Origin: Rhodohalobacter sp. 614A
GTDB lineage: Bacteria; Bacteroidota; Rhodothermia; Balneolales; Balneolaceae
Direction of reading: 5' to 3'
NCBI RefSeq assembly: GCF_021462415.1
Contig: NZ_JAKEDS010000003.1
Location: 276,743 to 340,742, forward strand
Length of the DNA: 64,000 bases
Position numbers and translations under genes: made by a program. Positions 27,469 through 36,512 of this stretch are shown here, in pieces. Below the pieces are notes generated by a model. That model did not search any database. It saw only the letters and a list, made by a program, of their open reading frames with translations, and had not been told where the DNA came from. Numbering within the stretch: the first letter of the stretch is position 1; every line of letters starts with the position of its first letter.

Positions 27469-28900
27469 TTTTTTCATCCTTCAGGAGAATACCGATCTCA
27501 GCCAAATCATCCCGGATTTTATCTGAGGTGGCAAAATCCTTCTTCTGGCGGGCCTCAGACCGGATTTCAATCAGCAGGTTTACCAGTTCTTCTGTTTTGC
27601 TGTCCTGAGTTTCTGCAATGGGTTGAAGGCCAAGAACTTCTTCCACTACGGTATGAAGAAATATTTTAACGGCATCCAGGTTCGAAGGAGTATCCCCTTC
27701 ATTTATTTGTTTTCGGATCTCTTTCAATTTTTCGAATAGCACAGCAATGGCCTGGGCCGAATTGAAATCATCATTCATTGCTGTTTCAAATGCATTCTTA
27801 AAACTTTTGATGTCAATATCCGATCCATCTCCAGCCTCTGATTTTTCAATCAGCGAAATCATGGAGTGCAGGTTTTTGAGCCCTGTTTCTGCTCCTGCAA
27901 GTGCGCTTTCAGAAAAATCGGTTGTACTTCTGTAATGGCTTTGAAGCAGAAAGAAACGAATCACTTCGGGCGACCAGGATCCTGTCAACAGTTTATGGTT
28001 GCCTGTAAAAAATTCGTGCAGGTTGATGGCATTCCCGAGAGATTTACCCATTTTTTGCCCTTCAAGGGTAACCATATTGTTGTGCAGCCAATATTTCACA
28101 AAATCTTTATCGTGAGCGCATTCGGCCTGGGCAATTTCACATTCATGATGAGGAAACTGGTTTTCCAATCCGCCGCCATGAATATCAAAACTTTCTCCAA
28201 GGTATTTGGTACTCATTGCTGAACATTCGATGTGCCAACCCGGATAACCCTCTCCCCACGGCGAATCCCATTTCATAATGTGTCCGTCATCCGCTTTTTT
28301 CCAAAGTGCAAAATCTTCAGGATTGCGTTTGTCTGATGCCGTTTGAACCCTCGTACCGGCCTCGGCATCTTCGGTTTTTCGCCCGCTCAGCTTGCCATAT
28401 CCGGGATCGGATGATACATCAAAATACACATTCCCATTCACTTCGTAGGCATGGCCATTTTCTATTAATTTCTTGACCATTGCAATTTGTTCGGGAATAT
28501 GTCCTGAGGCTCTTGGAGCGATATCCGGCCGAAGTACATTCAGCGCATCCATATCCCGGAAATAAGTGAACGTATATTTCTCGGCGATCTCCATCGGCTG
28601 AACTTTCTCAATCCGGGCCTGTTTGCTGAGCTTATCTTCACCTTCTTCCGCATCATCCACCAAATGCCCCACATCGGTGATGTTCTGCACGTATCGAACG
28701 TTATAGCCAAGATAACGCAGATATCGAAGAATTAAATCAAACGACACGTAGCTTTTGGCATGGCCGAGATGTGCGTCACCGTATACAGTGGGCCCACAAA
28801 CATACAGACCTACAAACGGCGGATTGATGGGCTCGAAAAGCTCCTTTTGTCTTGATAAGCTATTGTAAAGATATAGTGGTGATGATTCACTGTTCGCCAT
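27437..28900 (-). CDS. cysS: Cysteinyl-tRNA synthetase
   Basis: The 487-residue class I synthetase has the zinc-linked Cys35 in [14 protein letters not shown], where HLGH (residues 44-47) is the HIGH motif. WHIECSAMS and HHECEIAQ supply further zinc ligands. The KMSKS loop appears as KMGKS in [11 protein letters not shown], a variant I also associate with Bacteroidota. The C-terminal DALR-type helical domain is present. It charges tRNA-Cys. It follows folE by 21 bases and runs into yidD. Confidence 0.97.
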   Translation of the reverse strand: MANSESSPLYLYNSLSRQKELFEPINPPFVGLYVCGPTVYGDAHLGHAKSYVSFDLILRYLRYLGYNVRYVQNITDVGHLVDDAEEGEDKLSKQARIEKVQPMEIAEKYTFTYFRDMDALNVLRPDIAPRASGHIPEQIAMVKKLIENGHAYEVNGNVYFDVSSDPGYGKLSGRKTEDAEAGTRVQTASDKRNPEDFALWKKADDGHIMKWDSPWGEGYPGWHIECSAMSTKYLGESFDIHGGGLENQFPHHECEIAQAECAHDKDFVKYWLHNNMVTLEGQKMGKSLGNAINLHEFFTGNHKLLTGSWSPEVIRFFLLQSHYRSTTDFSESALAGAETGLKNLHSMISLIEKSEAGDGSDIDIKSFKNAFETAMNDDFNSAQAIAVLFEKLKEIRKQINEGDTPSNLDAVKIFLHTVVEEVLGLQPIAETQDSKTEELVNLLIEIRSEARQKKDFATSDKIRDDLAEIGILLKDEKNGKTTFEIDH

Positions 28901-28921
28901 GAAAGCTTTGAAATACTCTTT

Positions 28922-29623
28922 TTACATTCTGGTTTCTGCCTTAATGTAATCAATAAAGCGTTGTTGGGTTCGCTCGTTTTTGAAAGCACCTCTGAATTCG
29001 GTGGTAACCGTACTGCTTTCTCTGTCCTGAATGCCCCGCGTGGATACGCACAAATGCTTACTTTCAATAAAAACAGCTACATCATCGGTTTCCAATGCAT
29101 TTTGCAGTTCCTGGGCAACTTGCAGAGTCAGGCGCTCCTGTACCTGCGGACGCCGTGAATAATAATCCACAATACGATTGATTTTTGACAGCCCTATCAC
29201 TTTGCCTGAACTAATATAAGCCACATGGGCCTTGCCGAGAAACGGAAGAAAATGGTGCTCACAAAAAGATGTCACATTGATATTCTTCTCAACCACCATC
29301 TCCTCATAATTGTATTTATTGGAGAATTTTCGAACAACAGGTTTGTTATCAGGTTTCAGGCCATGAAAAATTTCGTTTACATACATTTTGGCCACGCGGT
29401 AGGGTGTTCCACTTAAACTCTCGTCTTTTGTATCCAGCCCAAGAGCTTCCATGATTTCCCTGAAGTGTTTCGATATCGTTTCAATCTTCTCATCATCGCT
29501 CATTTTAAAAGCATCCTTACGCAGCGGGGTATCGGCGGATGTAGAAGTATGGGCATCTCCCATTTCTTCGGCTTCATCATGGTCAACTGCAAGCGAATTG
29601 TACGCGTCGTTATCTTTACTCAT
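28922..29623 (-). CDS. folE: GTP cyclohydrolase I
   Basis: The 233-residue length is typical. An acidic extension occupies the first 50 residues. The catalytic domain shows the zinc ligands Cys and His in SFCEHHFLPF, the GKVIGLSKINRIVDYYSRRPQVQE stretch in two adjoining blocks, and the second Cys in SKHLCVSTRGI. It converts GTP to 7,8-dihydroneopterin triphosphate, the first step of tetrahydrofolate and, in many bacteria, queuosine synthesis. It is followed closely by cysS, a pairing I read as operon structure only. Confidence 0.97.
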   Translation of the reverse strand: MSKDNDAYNSLAVDHDEAEEMGDAHTSTSADTPLRKDAFKMSDDEKIETISKHFREIMEALGLDTKDESLSGTPYRVAKMYVNEIFHGLKPDNKPVVRKFSNKYNYEEMVVEKNINVTSFCEHHFLPFLGKAHVAYISSGKVIGLSKINRIVDYYSRRPQVQERLTLQVAQELQNALETDDVAVFIESKHLCVSTRGIQDRESSTVTTEFRGAFKNERTQQRFIDYIKAETRM

Positions 29624-29732
29624 CGATTATGGTGGTGAAACTTTGTGATCGTTCAAAGAGCGTAAAGTTACGGGTTCCCACAGCAATATCATAATAAACG
29701 GCAGCACTGAAATGAATCCGTACAGAACCATT

Positions 29733-31691
29733 TTACATGTTTTTTCGCTTATAAGTATTGATGACACTTCCATCTAAAAGTGCCTGTAATTGCCGGCCGC
29801 TCAAAGTATGATATGCTGTAAACGTGGTGCCTTTTGTTGAATTGGTTACCTGAATGTTGTCTCCATTTTTCAGTTGCTCCTGAACAGATTCAATTTTAAT
29901 CAGATCGCCCTGATCAATCGTATCAAAATCAGCCGGGTTTTTAAATTCCAACGGAATGATGCCAAAATTGGCCAGATTCTGCCATCCTATTCTCGCATAA
30001 CTTTTTGCGATTACCGCTTTCTGGCCTAAATATCGCGGGGCAATTGCAGCATGTTCACGGCTGGATCCCTGGGCATAATTTTCTCCCGCCACTACAACAT
30101 GGCCTCCATGATTGTCTCTGGCAGTTAATGCCCGATCGTAAAAATTCTCATCAATTACCGTAAATGAGAACTTGCTGATTTCCGGGATATTACTGCGAAA
30201 AGGAAGTACTTCAGCACCTGCTCTAAGGATTTCATCTGTTGAAACGTTATCTCCCATTTTCAACAACACCGGTACCTCAAAATCAGAAGGTTCTTCAAAC
30301 TCGGGCATGGTAGAGATATTCGGTCCCTTAACCAATTCAACATCTTTACCACTTTCCGGGGGAGGTGTCAGCATTTCCTTATTGATGAGATAATCGGCCG
30401 GCTCCTCATATTTCGGATAAGTCATATCATAGAGACTTTCGAGATGCCTTGGATCCGTAATTTTCCCGGTTAATGCAGATGCCGCCGCTGTTTCCGGACT
30501 GCATAAGAAAACCGAATCTTCTTTTGTACCCGATCTGTCGGGGAAATTTCGCGGAACCGTTCGCAGACTATTTCTGCCGCTTGCAGGTGCCTGTCCCATT
30601 CCAATACAGCCATTGCAGCCTGCCTGGTGTATTCGTGCTCCAGCTTGAATCAGGTTAAGCATCACCCCGTTTTGCACCATATTCTGAATAATTTGCCGCG
30701 ATGTGGGGTTCACATCCAAACTTACTTCATCATGAACCCTCTTGCCTTTCACAATTTCGGATGCAATCCAGAAATCCCTGTAACCCGGATTTGCTGAAGA
30801 GCCAATGTACGATTGGTAAATGCTTTTCCCTTCTACTTCTTTCACCGGAACTACATTTCCGGGACTACTGGGAAGAGCAATCATCGGGACAATTTCACTC
30901 AGATCAACTTCTTCAATTTTATCGTACTCTGCGCCTTCATCGGCTTTTAACTCACTCCATTCATCTTCTCTGTTGTTTTGAGCCATGAACCGGCGAACTT
31001 CATCATCTGCCGGAAAAACAGTGGTTGTCGCTCCCATTTCAGTTCCCATATTTGCAATAACGTGCCGATCCATCGTGTCGAGCTGATCGAGTCCGGGACC
31101 AAAATATTCGATCACATACCCTCGTGCGCCTTTTACATCGTATCGGCGAAGCATCTCTAAAACTACATCCTTTGCACCGACCCAATCCGGCAATTCTCCC
31201 GTAAGCCTAACACCCAACACTTTTGGCATTTTCAAATACATTGGCTCACCGGCAATGGCGAATGCTACATCAAGTCCCCCGGCCCCGATTGCAAACATCC
31301 CCAAACAACCCGATGCAGGAGTATGGCTGTCAGATCCCGCCAAGGTTTTTCCCGGCTTTGCGAAATGCTCGGAATGCACAGGATGGCTCACCCCATTTCC
31401 CGGACGGCTAAACCACAATCCGAAACGCTCGGCAGCCGATTTCAAAAAAAGGTGATCGTCTGGATTTTTATTGTCCGTTTGCAGCAGGTTATGATCCACA
31501 TATTGACAGGATACATCCGTTTTTGCTTTATCCAGATTCATCGCTTCCAGCTCCAGCATTACCAGGGTTCCGGTTGCATCCTGGGTGAGTGTCTGGTCAA
31601 TCTTGATTCCAATTTCCGATCCCGGTTTCATCTCACCATCCACAAGATGGGCTTTGATAAGTTTCTGTGTAACATTTAAAGCTTCTGACAT
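29733..31691 (-). CDS. Aconitate hydratase (short, about 650-residue type)
   Basis: The 652-residue protein of the aconitase superfamily has DSHTPASGCLGM with the first cluster Cys and AGCNGCIGMGQAP with the other two, the ligands of the [4Fe-4S] cluster. The swivelling C-terminal domain begins near residue 480 and includes GENYAQGSSREHAA. It interconverts citrate and isocitrate in the TCA cycle. The length is shorter than AcnA (about 890) and matches the form found in Bacteroidota and archaea. A homoaconitase or isopropylmalate isomerase role is less likely because both domains are in one chain. Confidence 0.93.
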   Translation of the reverse strand: MSEALNVTQKLIKAHLVDGEMKPGSEIGIKIDQTLTQDATGTLVMLELEAMNLDKAKTDVSCQYVDHNLLQTDNKNPDDHLFLKSAAERFGLWFSRPGNGVSHPVHSEHFAKPGKTLAGSDSHTPASGCLGMFAIGAGGLDVAFAIAGEPMYLKMPKVLGVRLTGELPDWVGAKDVVLEMLRRYDVKGARGYVIEYFGPGLDQLDTMDRHVIANMGTEMGATTTVFPADDEVRRFMAQNNREDEWSELKADEGAEYDKIEEVDLSEIVPMIALPSSPGNVVPVKEVEGKSIYQSYIGSSANPGYRDFWIASEIVKGKRVHDEVSLDVNPTSRQIIQNMVQNGVMLNLIQAGARIHQAGCNGCIGMGQAPASGRNSLRTVPRNFPDRSGTKEDSVFLCSPETAAASALTGKITDPRHLESLYDMTYPKYEEPADYLINKEMLTPPPESGKDVELVKGPNISTMPEFEEPSDFEVPVLLKMGDNVSTDEILRAGAEVLPFRSNIPEISKFSFTVIDENFYDRALTARDNHGGHVVVAGENYAQGSSREHAAIAPRYLGQKAVIAKSYARIGWQNLANFGIIPLEFKNPADFDTIDQGDLIKIESVQEQLKNGDNIQVTNSTKGTTFTAYHTLSGRQLQALLDGSVINTYKRKNM

Positions 31692-31732
31692 ACGGGGCCT
31701 CTTTTGTTAACTATTTATAACTCATAAAGATA

Positions 31733-31752
31733 TTGAACTATTTTTCGTTCAA
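31733..31752. promoter_or_regulatory. Small dyad in the aconitase/HU divergent gap
   Basis: TTGAAC (31733-31738) and GTTCAA (31747-31752) form a perfect six-base dyad with an eight-base spacer. A TATAAT box for the plus strand lies just after it (31761-31766). The pair could be an operator plus promoter for the HU genes; the evidence is weak. Confidence 0.25.
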
Positions 31753-31866
31753 AATCTTTGTATAATCCATCCTATAGAAGTTTTTCTAATTCTCAGATGA
31801 AGAGTGTCTATTAGGTTTTTTATGCTTTTTTTCCTTTTATTTATATGAAATGAATGTTTTTACCTC

Positions 31867-32160
31867 ATGAACTACAGCGAATTAATAGAGCAGCTTTCTG
31901 AGCAAACAGGTCACTCAAAAACCAAGACAAAAGAGATATTAAGTGAAGCGATATCTGTGATGTCTAATCAATTGAGTGACGGAACAGGTATTTCCATACC
32001 TGATTTGGGGACGTTTCATACAAAGGTTAATGAGGAAAAAAAGGTATATAATCCCCACTATGAATCTTATATGATTGTTCCACCCAAGCGGGTTGTTGAT
32101 TTTAACCCCGCCACCGGGCTTAAAGAGGAAGTCAAGTTTTTGAGGCCAGAAAATGAGTGA
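31867..32160 (+). CDS. HU/IHF family DNA-binding protein
   Basis: The 97-residue protein has the two-helix N-terminal half (LIEQLSEQTGHSKTKTKEILSEA) and the beta-arm region DLGTFHTKVNEEKKVYNP, a divergent HU-like form common in Bacteroidota. It should bind and bend DNA as a dimer. The stop overlaps the start of the next gene by eight bases (ATGAGTGA), so the two HU-domain proteins are made together. They may form a heterodimer; that is inference. Confidence 0.9.
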   Translation: MNYSELIEQLSEQTGHSKTKTKEILSEAISVMSNQLSDGTGISIPDLGTFHTKVNEEKKVYNPHYESYMIVPPKRVVDFNPATGLKEEVKFLRPENE

Positions 32161-33595
32161 AAAAATCACATTCAAAGAATTGGTTCGCCTCATTGCAAAG
32201 CAATCCGAGCAGAGCGAATCTTCGGCCAACAGCTTTATTCATGAGTTGGTACAAATTATTGAAGGTGGATTGAAGCAGAGCGGCTCAGTCAGTATCTCGG
32301 GGTTTGGGAAATTTGAGCTCAGGTGGATGAAAGAACGCCCGGGAGTTAATCCTCAAACGGGTGATGAAATTACAATCCCCGGACAAAACAAGGTTGTTTT
32401 TAAACCCTTCAAAGCTCTGCGCGAAACCGTTAACAAGCCTTTTGAAAATCTTGAACCTGAAGTCCTTTCAGAAGAACCGACGTCTGAAAAGCCCTTATCT
32501 GAAGAAAAAGAACAGACTACCGAGGAGAAGAAAGAAACCTCAGGGGAGTTTGATGACGATCCCTTTGGACTTGAAGGAGTTTTTGCGACGGATGCCCCGT
32601 TTCATGCAGACGATGATGACCCATTCGACTCAGAACCTCCTTCCGGTTCAAGCGCTCCTTTTGAGGATGACGAAGACCTGGATCCGTTTGATGATGAATA
32701 TTTCTTTGAAGAGGAAGAGGCCCCTTTCGAAGCTGACGAGCCAATACAATCCGGCAAGAAAGAAACCGTTGATGATCTGATTTTTGAGTGGGATAATCCC
32801 CATTTTGGGAAGAAAGAAGTGGTAGCTTTAGAAGTGGAAGACGATGACGTTCTCGTCATCGCCAAAGAAGAGGAAGAAGAGCTCGTTGAGAAAAAACCGG
32901 CTGAGAAACCGAAAATGGCTCCTTTCATCCCCGATGAGTCGAAAATGGCCAAAGAGGTTCAAAAATCCGGGAGCTTCAGATGGTCGTATGCTGCCGCTGT
33001 AATCATCGTTATGATTGCTTTAATTCTCCTGTTTTGGATGATGCAACGAGACACCGAACCATCGGAGCAATTGACTACTGCAACGGATGAGCCAACCGAA
33101 CAGGTTTTTCAAGATCCCTCAACAACGGATGAAGCTACTGAACAAGGAACAGCATCAACTGAACCTCAATCTACAGTCGATGAAGAATCACCACCGTCAA
33201 CGGGCGGATCACCCCCTCAAACCGAGCTTGAAACAGAAAATTTTACGGTACAAAACGGCCAGTCATTATGGGATATCGCAGAAAGCCAGTTAGGAAATCC
33301 ATATTTATGGCCGGTTATTTATCATCTGAATCAGGATATTTTAAATAATCCAAATCAACTGTTGGCTAACGCTAATATCGAAATTCCCACCTTCTCCAAT
33401 CCGGATAATCTGAGTGAATTCGAGAGAGAGCAGGTTGCCCTTGGTTATTTCTCATTATATCAATGGAACCGGGAAAATAACCCTGATGAAGCACGCTACT
33501 TTTTATGGGCCGTTGGCGTTTTTTCTCAGGATTTACTGGATCAACCCCCATCTGAAGTTGATCCTCAGGATCTGGCTTTCGCGAGAAACCGATAG
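32153..33595 (+). CDS. HU domain - transmembrane - LysM fusion protein
   Basis: The 480 residues fall into four parts. Residues 1-90 are an HU DNA-binding domain (FKELVRLIAKQSEQ, SISGFGKFELRWM, GVNPQTGDEITIPG). Residues about 100-270 are a very acidic, Asp/Glu/Pro-rich linker. A single transmembrane helix spans about 277-299. After a Thr/Glu/Pro-rich stretch comes a LysM-like domain (about 363-415; VQNGQSLWDIAESQLGNPYLW). If oriented as expected, the HU part is cytoplasmic on DNA and the LysM part binds peptidoglycan in the periplasm, linking chromosome and wall. Bacteroidota have comparable HU-SPOR membrane proteins. It is coupled to the stand-alone HU gene by an eight-base overlap. Confidence 0.9.
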   Translation: MSEKITFKELVRLIAKQSEQSESSANSFIHELVQIIEGGLKQSGSVSISGFGKFELRWMKERPGVNPQTGDEITIPGQNKVVFKPFKALRETVNKPFENLEPEVLSEEPTSEKPLSEEKEQTTEEKKETSGEFDDDPFGLEGVFATDAPFHADDDDPFDSEPPSGSSAPFEDDEDLDPFDDEYFFEEEEAPFEADEPIQSGKKETVDDLIFEWDNPHFGKKEVVALEVEDDDVLVIAKEEEEELVEKKPAEKPKMAPFIPDESKMAKEVQKSGSFRWSYAAAVIIVMIALILLFWMMQRDTEPSEQLTTATDEPTEQVFQDPSTTDEATEQGTASTEPQSTVDEESPPSTGGSPPQTELETENFTVQNGQSLWDIAESQLGNPYLWPVIYHLNQDILNNPNQLLANANIEIPTFSNPDNLSEFEREQVALGYFSLYQWNRENNPDEARYFLWAVGVFSQDLLDQPPSEVDPQDLAFARNR

Positions 33596-33631
33596 TATAA
33601 CATCACATCGAATTTTAAAAGGAGTATTGCT

Positions 33632-33943
33632 ATGATACGTCATATTGTAATGTGGAAACTAAAAGAAAATGCTGCCGGTGCCACAAAAAAGAAAAATGCA
33701 GAAAAACTAAAACTCATCCTGGAAGGACTTCGGACAAATATCGAAGAAATCAAAGCGGTTGAAGTAGGCATTCAAATAAACGATGACGAAAAAGACGCGA
33801 TGGATGTTGTATTAATCTGCGATTTTGAAACGCAGCTCGATTTCCAGATGTATACCAGGAATCCCCATCATAAAAAAGCAAGGAGTTTTATAGAATCCGT
33901 TGCAGACAAACGATACTTCGTTGACTATAACGTAGATTTGTAA
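33632..33943 (+). CDS. Dabb (stress-responsive alpha/beta barrel) family protein
   Basis: The 103-residue protein begins MIRHIVMWKLKE, the standard Dabb opening, and ends with the RSFIESVADKRYFVDY segment. It forms a dimeric ferredoxin-like barrel in solved relatives. No catalytic residues are evident and the physiological role is unknown. AAAGGAG lies nine bases before the ATG, one of the clearest ribosome-binding sites in the window. It is probably co-transcribed with the HU-LysM gene 36 bases upstream. Confidence 0.92.
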   Translation: MIRHIVMWKLKENAAGATKKKNAEKLKLILEGLRTNIEEIKAVEVGIQINDDEKDAMDVVLICDFETQLDFQMYTRNPHHKKARSFIESVADKRYFVDYNVDL

Positions 33944-34086
33944 AAAAAACAGATTTCTGAATTTCTATACGAAAACGGAGATTTCTGAACGAGTTTGCTT
34001 TTTCTATTTCGTATTTTTGGATCGTTTAATCCCGAACGGGCCGGCATCCCCCGCCCTATTTATTTGTACTATATTTAATCCAAAGT

Positions 34087-34971
34087 ATGATTTCACAAAT
34101 TGGCAGTAAAACCTCGTCAGAACTCTCCGATCAACTCAGCGCTGTTTTTAAAAATATAAAAGATGAGATTTCCGGTTTCGCCGAGCAGGCACCTGAAAAC
34201 ATTGTGGAATCCGTTCACCTTATTCGCAAGCGGTTCAAGCTTCTAAGAGCATTCGTGAAGCTTACGCAATTCTGCAGCGAAGGAGATCAATACAAACAAA
34301 TCAACATTCTTTTTCGAGACTGCGGGCGATTGATTTCCGATTGCAGGGATGTTCATGTCCGCGGCCTGTTGCTTGATGAGTTCAGACAAACAAAAACCGA
34401 CAGGCCCTACTTTTCCTATCTTAAAAAACTTATTGAACTGAATAACAATCAGACGACAGAAATTGAAAATCAACTTCTGTCGGGAACAAGTGTCTTTGAT
34501 GAGTTGATTGCTGATCTGAATAGTGAACCGGTTTTAAACTACTTCTTCTCTCTAAAGCCGGATGCAGAATCGCTTATTACAGGATATGCGCGTTGTTATC
34601 AGAAAAGTTACAGAGCCTTTCATTCAGAACTAACCAATCATGAAGCGGATTTACTGCATGAATGGAGAAAACGGACCAAAGATTTGCAGTACCAGCTCGA
34701 ATTAATGACAGAATCGGTTCCGGTCGATCTCCCTCCTTCGCTGGAAGAAGTCTCTGAATTGTGTGAAGTTCTCGGAAGGATTAATGATCTTTTCATGTTG
34801 TCGGACTGGATCAAAACTCACAGAAGTTCAAAGAACAGATCTGCACTTTTAGAGGAAATTCACCACGAACTTGAATCTCTTGAAGCTGACGCAGACAATC
34901 GGGGACATTCACTCTACCGGCTTGCGCCTGAAGAATATAGCCGGCAACTTCAACAAGCCGTATTGCAATGA
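34087..34971 (+). CDS. CHAD domain protein
   Basis: The 294-residue, mostly helical protein has the CHAD pattern of paired four-helix bundles with conserved basic residues: VHLIRKRFKLLRAF (about residues 42-55), DCRDVHVR, and LHEWRKRTKDLQYQLEL. CHAD domains bind inorganic polyphosphate through the basic groove, and some occur with CYTH triphosphatases. No CYTH gene is visible nearby. It overlaps the following Smr gene by four bases (ATGA). Confidence 0.9.
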   Translation: MISQIGSKTSSELSDQLSAVFKNIKDEISGFAEQAPENIVESVHLIRKRFKLLRAFVKLTQFCSEGDQYKQINILFRDCGRLISDCRDVHVRGLLLDEFRQTKTDRPYFSYLKKLIELNNNQTTEIENQLLSGTSVFDELIADLNSEPVLNYFFSLKPDAESLITGYARCYQKSYRAFHSELTNHEADLLHEWRKRTKDLQYQLELMTESVPVDLPPSLEEVSELCEVLGRINDLFMLSDWIKTHRSSKNRSALLEEIHHELESLEADADNRGHSLYRLAPEEYSRQLQQAVLQ

Positions 34972-35243
34972 GTTCGGACGAACCTTACCGAATAGAGATA
35001 AATGGCGTTCTGGATCTGCACGCCTTCAGTCCAAAAGATCTTTCTACTTTGATTGATGAGTATATCGATGCATGCCTTGAAAAAGAGATCTACGAAGTTC
35101 GGTTCATACATGGAAAAGGAATGGGAAATATCCGGCGGAGTGTGCATTCCCTGCTTGACCGGAATCCACATGTGATTGAATATCAAAATGCTAATGAATC
35201 GGGTGGCGGCTGGGGAGCTACGATCGCCAATCTTAAACCTTGA
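34968..35243 (+). CDS. Stand-alone Smr domain protein
   Basis: The 91-residue protein is a single Smr domain: LDLHAFSPKDL (the LDLHG box, here with Ala for Gly), VRFIHGKGMGNIR, and a terminal GGGWGATI. Smr domains are nucleases or RNA-cleavage modules acting in MutS2 or ribosome rescue. The DLH and HGKG motifs are intact. It is translationally coupled to the CHAD gene. It resembles the C-terminus of MutS2 at 8618-11020 in motif order only. Confidence 0.88.
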   Translation: MSSDEPYRIEINGVLDLHAFSPKDLSTLIDEYIDACLEKEIYEVRFIHGKGMGNIRRSVHSLLDRNPHVIEYQNANESGGGWGATIANLKP

Positions 35244-35303
35244 CTCAAGAGAGTCATCGAATGAGTGTAAAAGGTTCAAATAGAAACTTTATTTTCAGAT
35301 AAA

Positions 35304-36512
35304 TTATTCGCCTATTTTCAGCCAAAAGAAACGTGGCCGATAACTGTGTGGATAGTTTAAAATATCGTTAAAATAATCCATCGTGATGGTATTATAGCTT
35401 ATCAACAACTCCTCCTCTGTAGATAGTACCGGATGGGCTTTTGCATTGTAAGGAATTATTCCCGGCGGATCGGTTAGTTCAGGAACTTTTCTGATTTTCT
35501 GTACGGGGCCGAACGGCCCAACCGGCGAATCTCCGATGCGAATAGCGGTATAATCACCAATACCATCGAGCTGAAAAACCAATAAATATCGTCCGGCTTT
35601 CAGCGGAGTAAGACTCACTTCATTTGACACCCTCTCAGTTACCGGTTTCACGCTGTTGATTGACCTGTTCCAATTTGTACCATCCCAAAATCGCCATGCA
35701 TTAAACTTCTTCAGTTCGGATGGCTTCACCCTGGCAACGACCAACTGTTTCCCCGGATCCACAAGTCCGTAAATATATAAAAACCCATCGGGATTCGGAG
35801 CGCCGGCCCAGTCCGTGTTTACATATATCCCCGAACCAAAAGTCCCTTTCCCAAGGCCCGGAATGTCTATATAAAGGGGAGTATCTGTTTGCTGCTGATT
35901 TTCAAACGGCGGATGAATATCATCCCCGGGAATAGTGATCAGCGTGGTTCCGGTTACTTCGAAATCCCAGGATTGATTGCTATTGTCGATTACTCTGTAT
36001 GCAAAAATATTGAGCGAATTCCCGTCCTCCTTGTTTATAAAACCATCCCCCAACCAGTAGTATTCGTCTGGTCTGGAATTCTCAGTTTCAGGACTAAAAT
36101 AGTTGACTGGATTTCCGTCCGTGTCATGATTCAAAAGAATCTCCACGGTTTCATCAGAGGGTTGAATTCCGGTGATGTAAGCCACCGAATTATTCACCAT
36201 TTTAAAGTTGTATACCGTATTCTCTCTGACGTCCCCGGTCATTGTGTCTGAAAAAATGAGAAGGTTTTTTCCGCCGTTTCCGGCTCCAATACTCTCTCGC
36301 CCATCTAATGAAAAAGAAAAAACACCATCGGCTCCAAACCACTCGCCAGTCCTGTAAAACATTTCTGTCCACTCTGGGGCATCCCTGACACTAAATGAGC
36401 TGAGAGTATCGGACAGATTGGATGTATTGATTTGAGCGCCGGCATTTTCCGGAAACACCTCACTGAGAAAAAGAAAAACTGACAGCGCGAGAAGTGGTTT
36501 AATTTTCCACAT
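35304..36512 (-). CDS. Exported propeller-like protein, DUF4185/DUF5005-like (PUL copy A)
   Basis: About 402 residues with a signal peptide (about 1-27, ending AGAQ). The mature part is beta-rich with the feel of a five-bladed propeller: FSDTMTGD, YYWLGDGFI, YIYGLVDP, YNAKAHPVLS and a final YRPRFFWL. The last motifs recur in the protein at 51594-52676 (YNALAHP, YRPRFIR), so the two are paralogues. The family may be a carbohydrate-active enzyme, but I cannot prove it. I chose the ATG at 36512: the earlier ATG at 36551 would overlap the GH92 gene by 53 bases, the chosen one by 14. It is the last gene of the PUL. Confidence 0.72.
   Translation of the reverse strand: MWKIKPLLALSVFLFLSEVFPENAGAQINTSNLSDTLSSFSVRDAPEWTEMFYRTGEWFGADGVFSFSLDGRESIGAGNGGKNLLIFSDTMTGDVRENTVYNFKMVNNSVAYITGIQPSDETVEILLNHDTDGNPVNYFSPETENSRPDEYYWLGDGFINKEDGNSLNIFAYRVIDNSNQSWDFEVTGTTLITIPGDDIHPPFENQQQTDTPLYIDIPGLGKGTFGSGIYVNTDWAGAPNPDGFLYIYGLVDPGKQLVVARVKPSELKKFNAWRFWDGTNWNRSINSVKPVTERVSNEVSLTPLKAGRYLLVFQLDGIGDYTAIRIGDSPVGPFGPVQKIRKVPELTDPPGIIPYNAKAHPVLSTEEELLISYNTITMDYFNDILNYPHSYRPRFFWLKIGE

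Noticed and set aside
32361-32780. 139-codon frame inside the HU-LysM gene
   Set aside because: It is a frame shadow of the acidic linker; the Lys/Arg-rich product comes from the Asp/Glu codons read out of phase.
33952-33987. Repeated GATTTCTGA before the CHAD gene
   Set aside because: Only two short direct copies are present, with no third copy or symmetry to suggest an operator.
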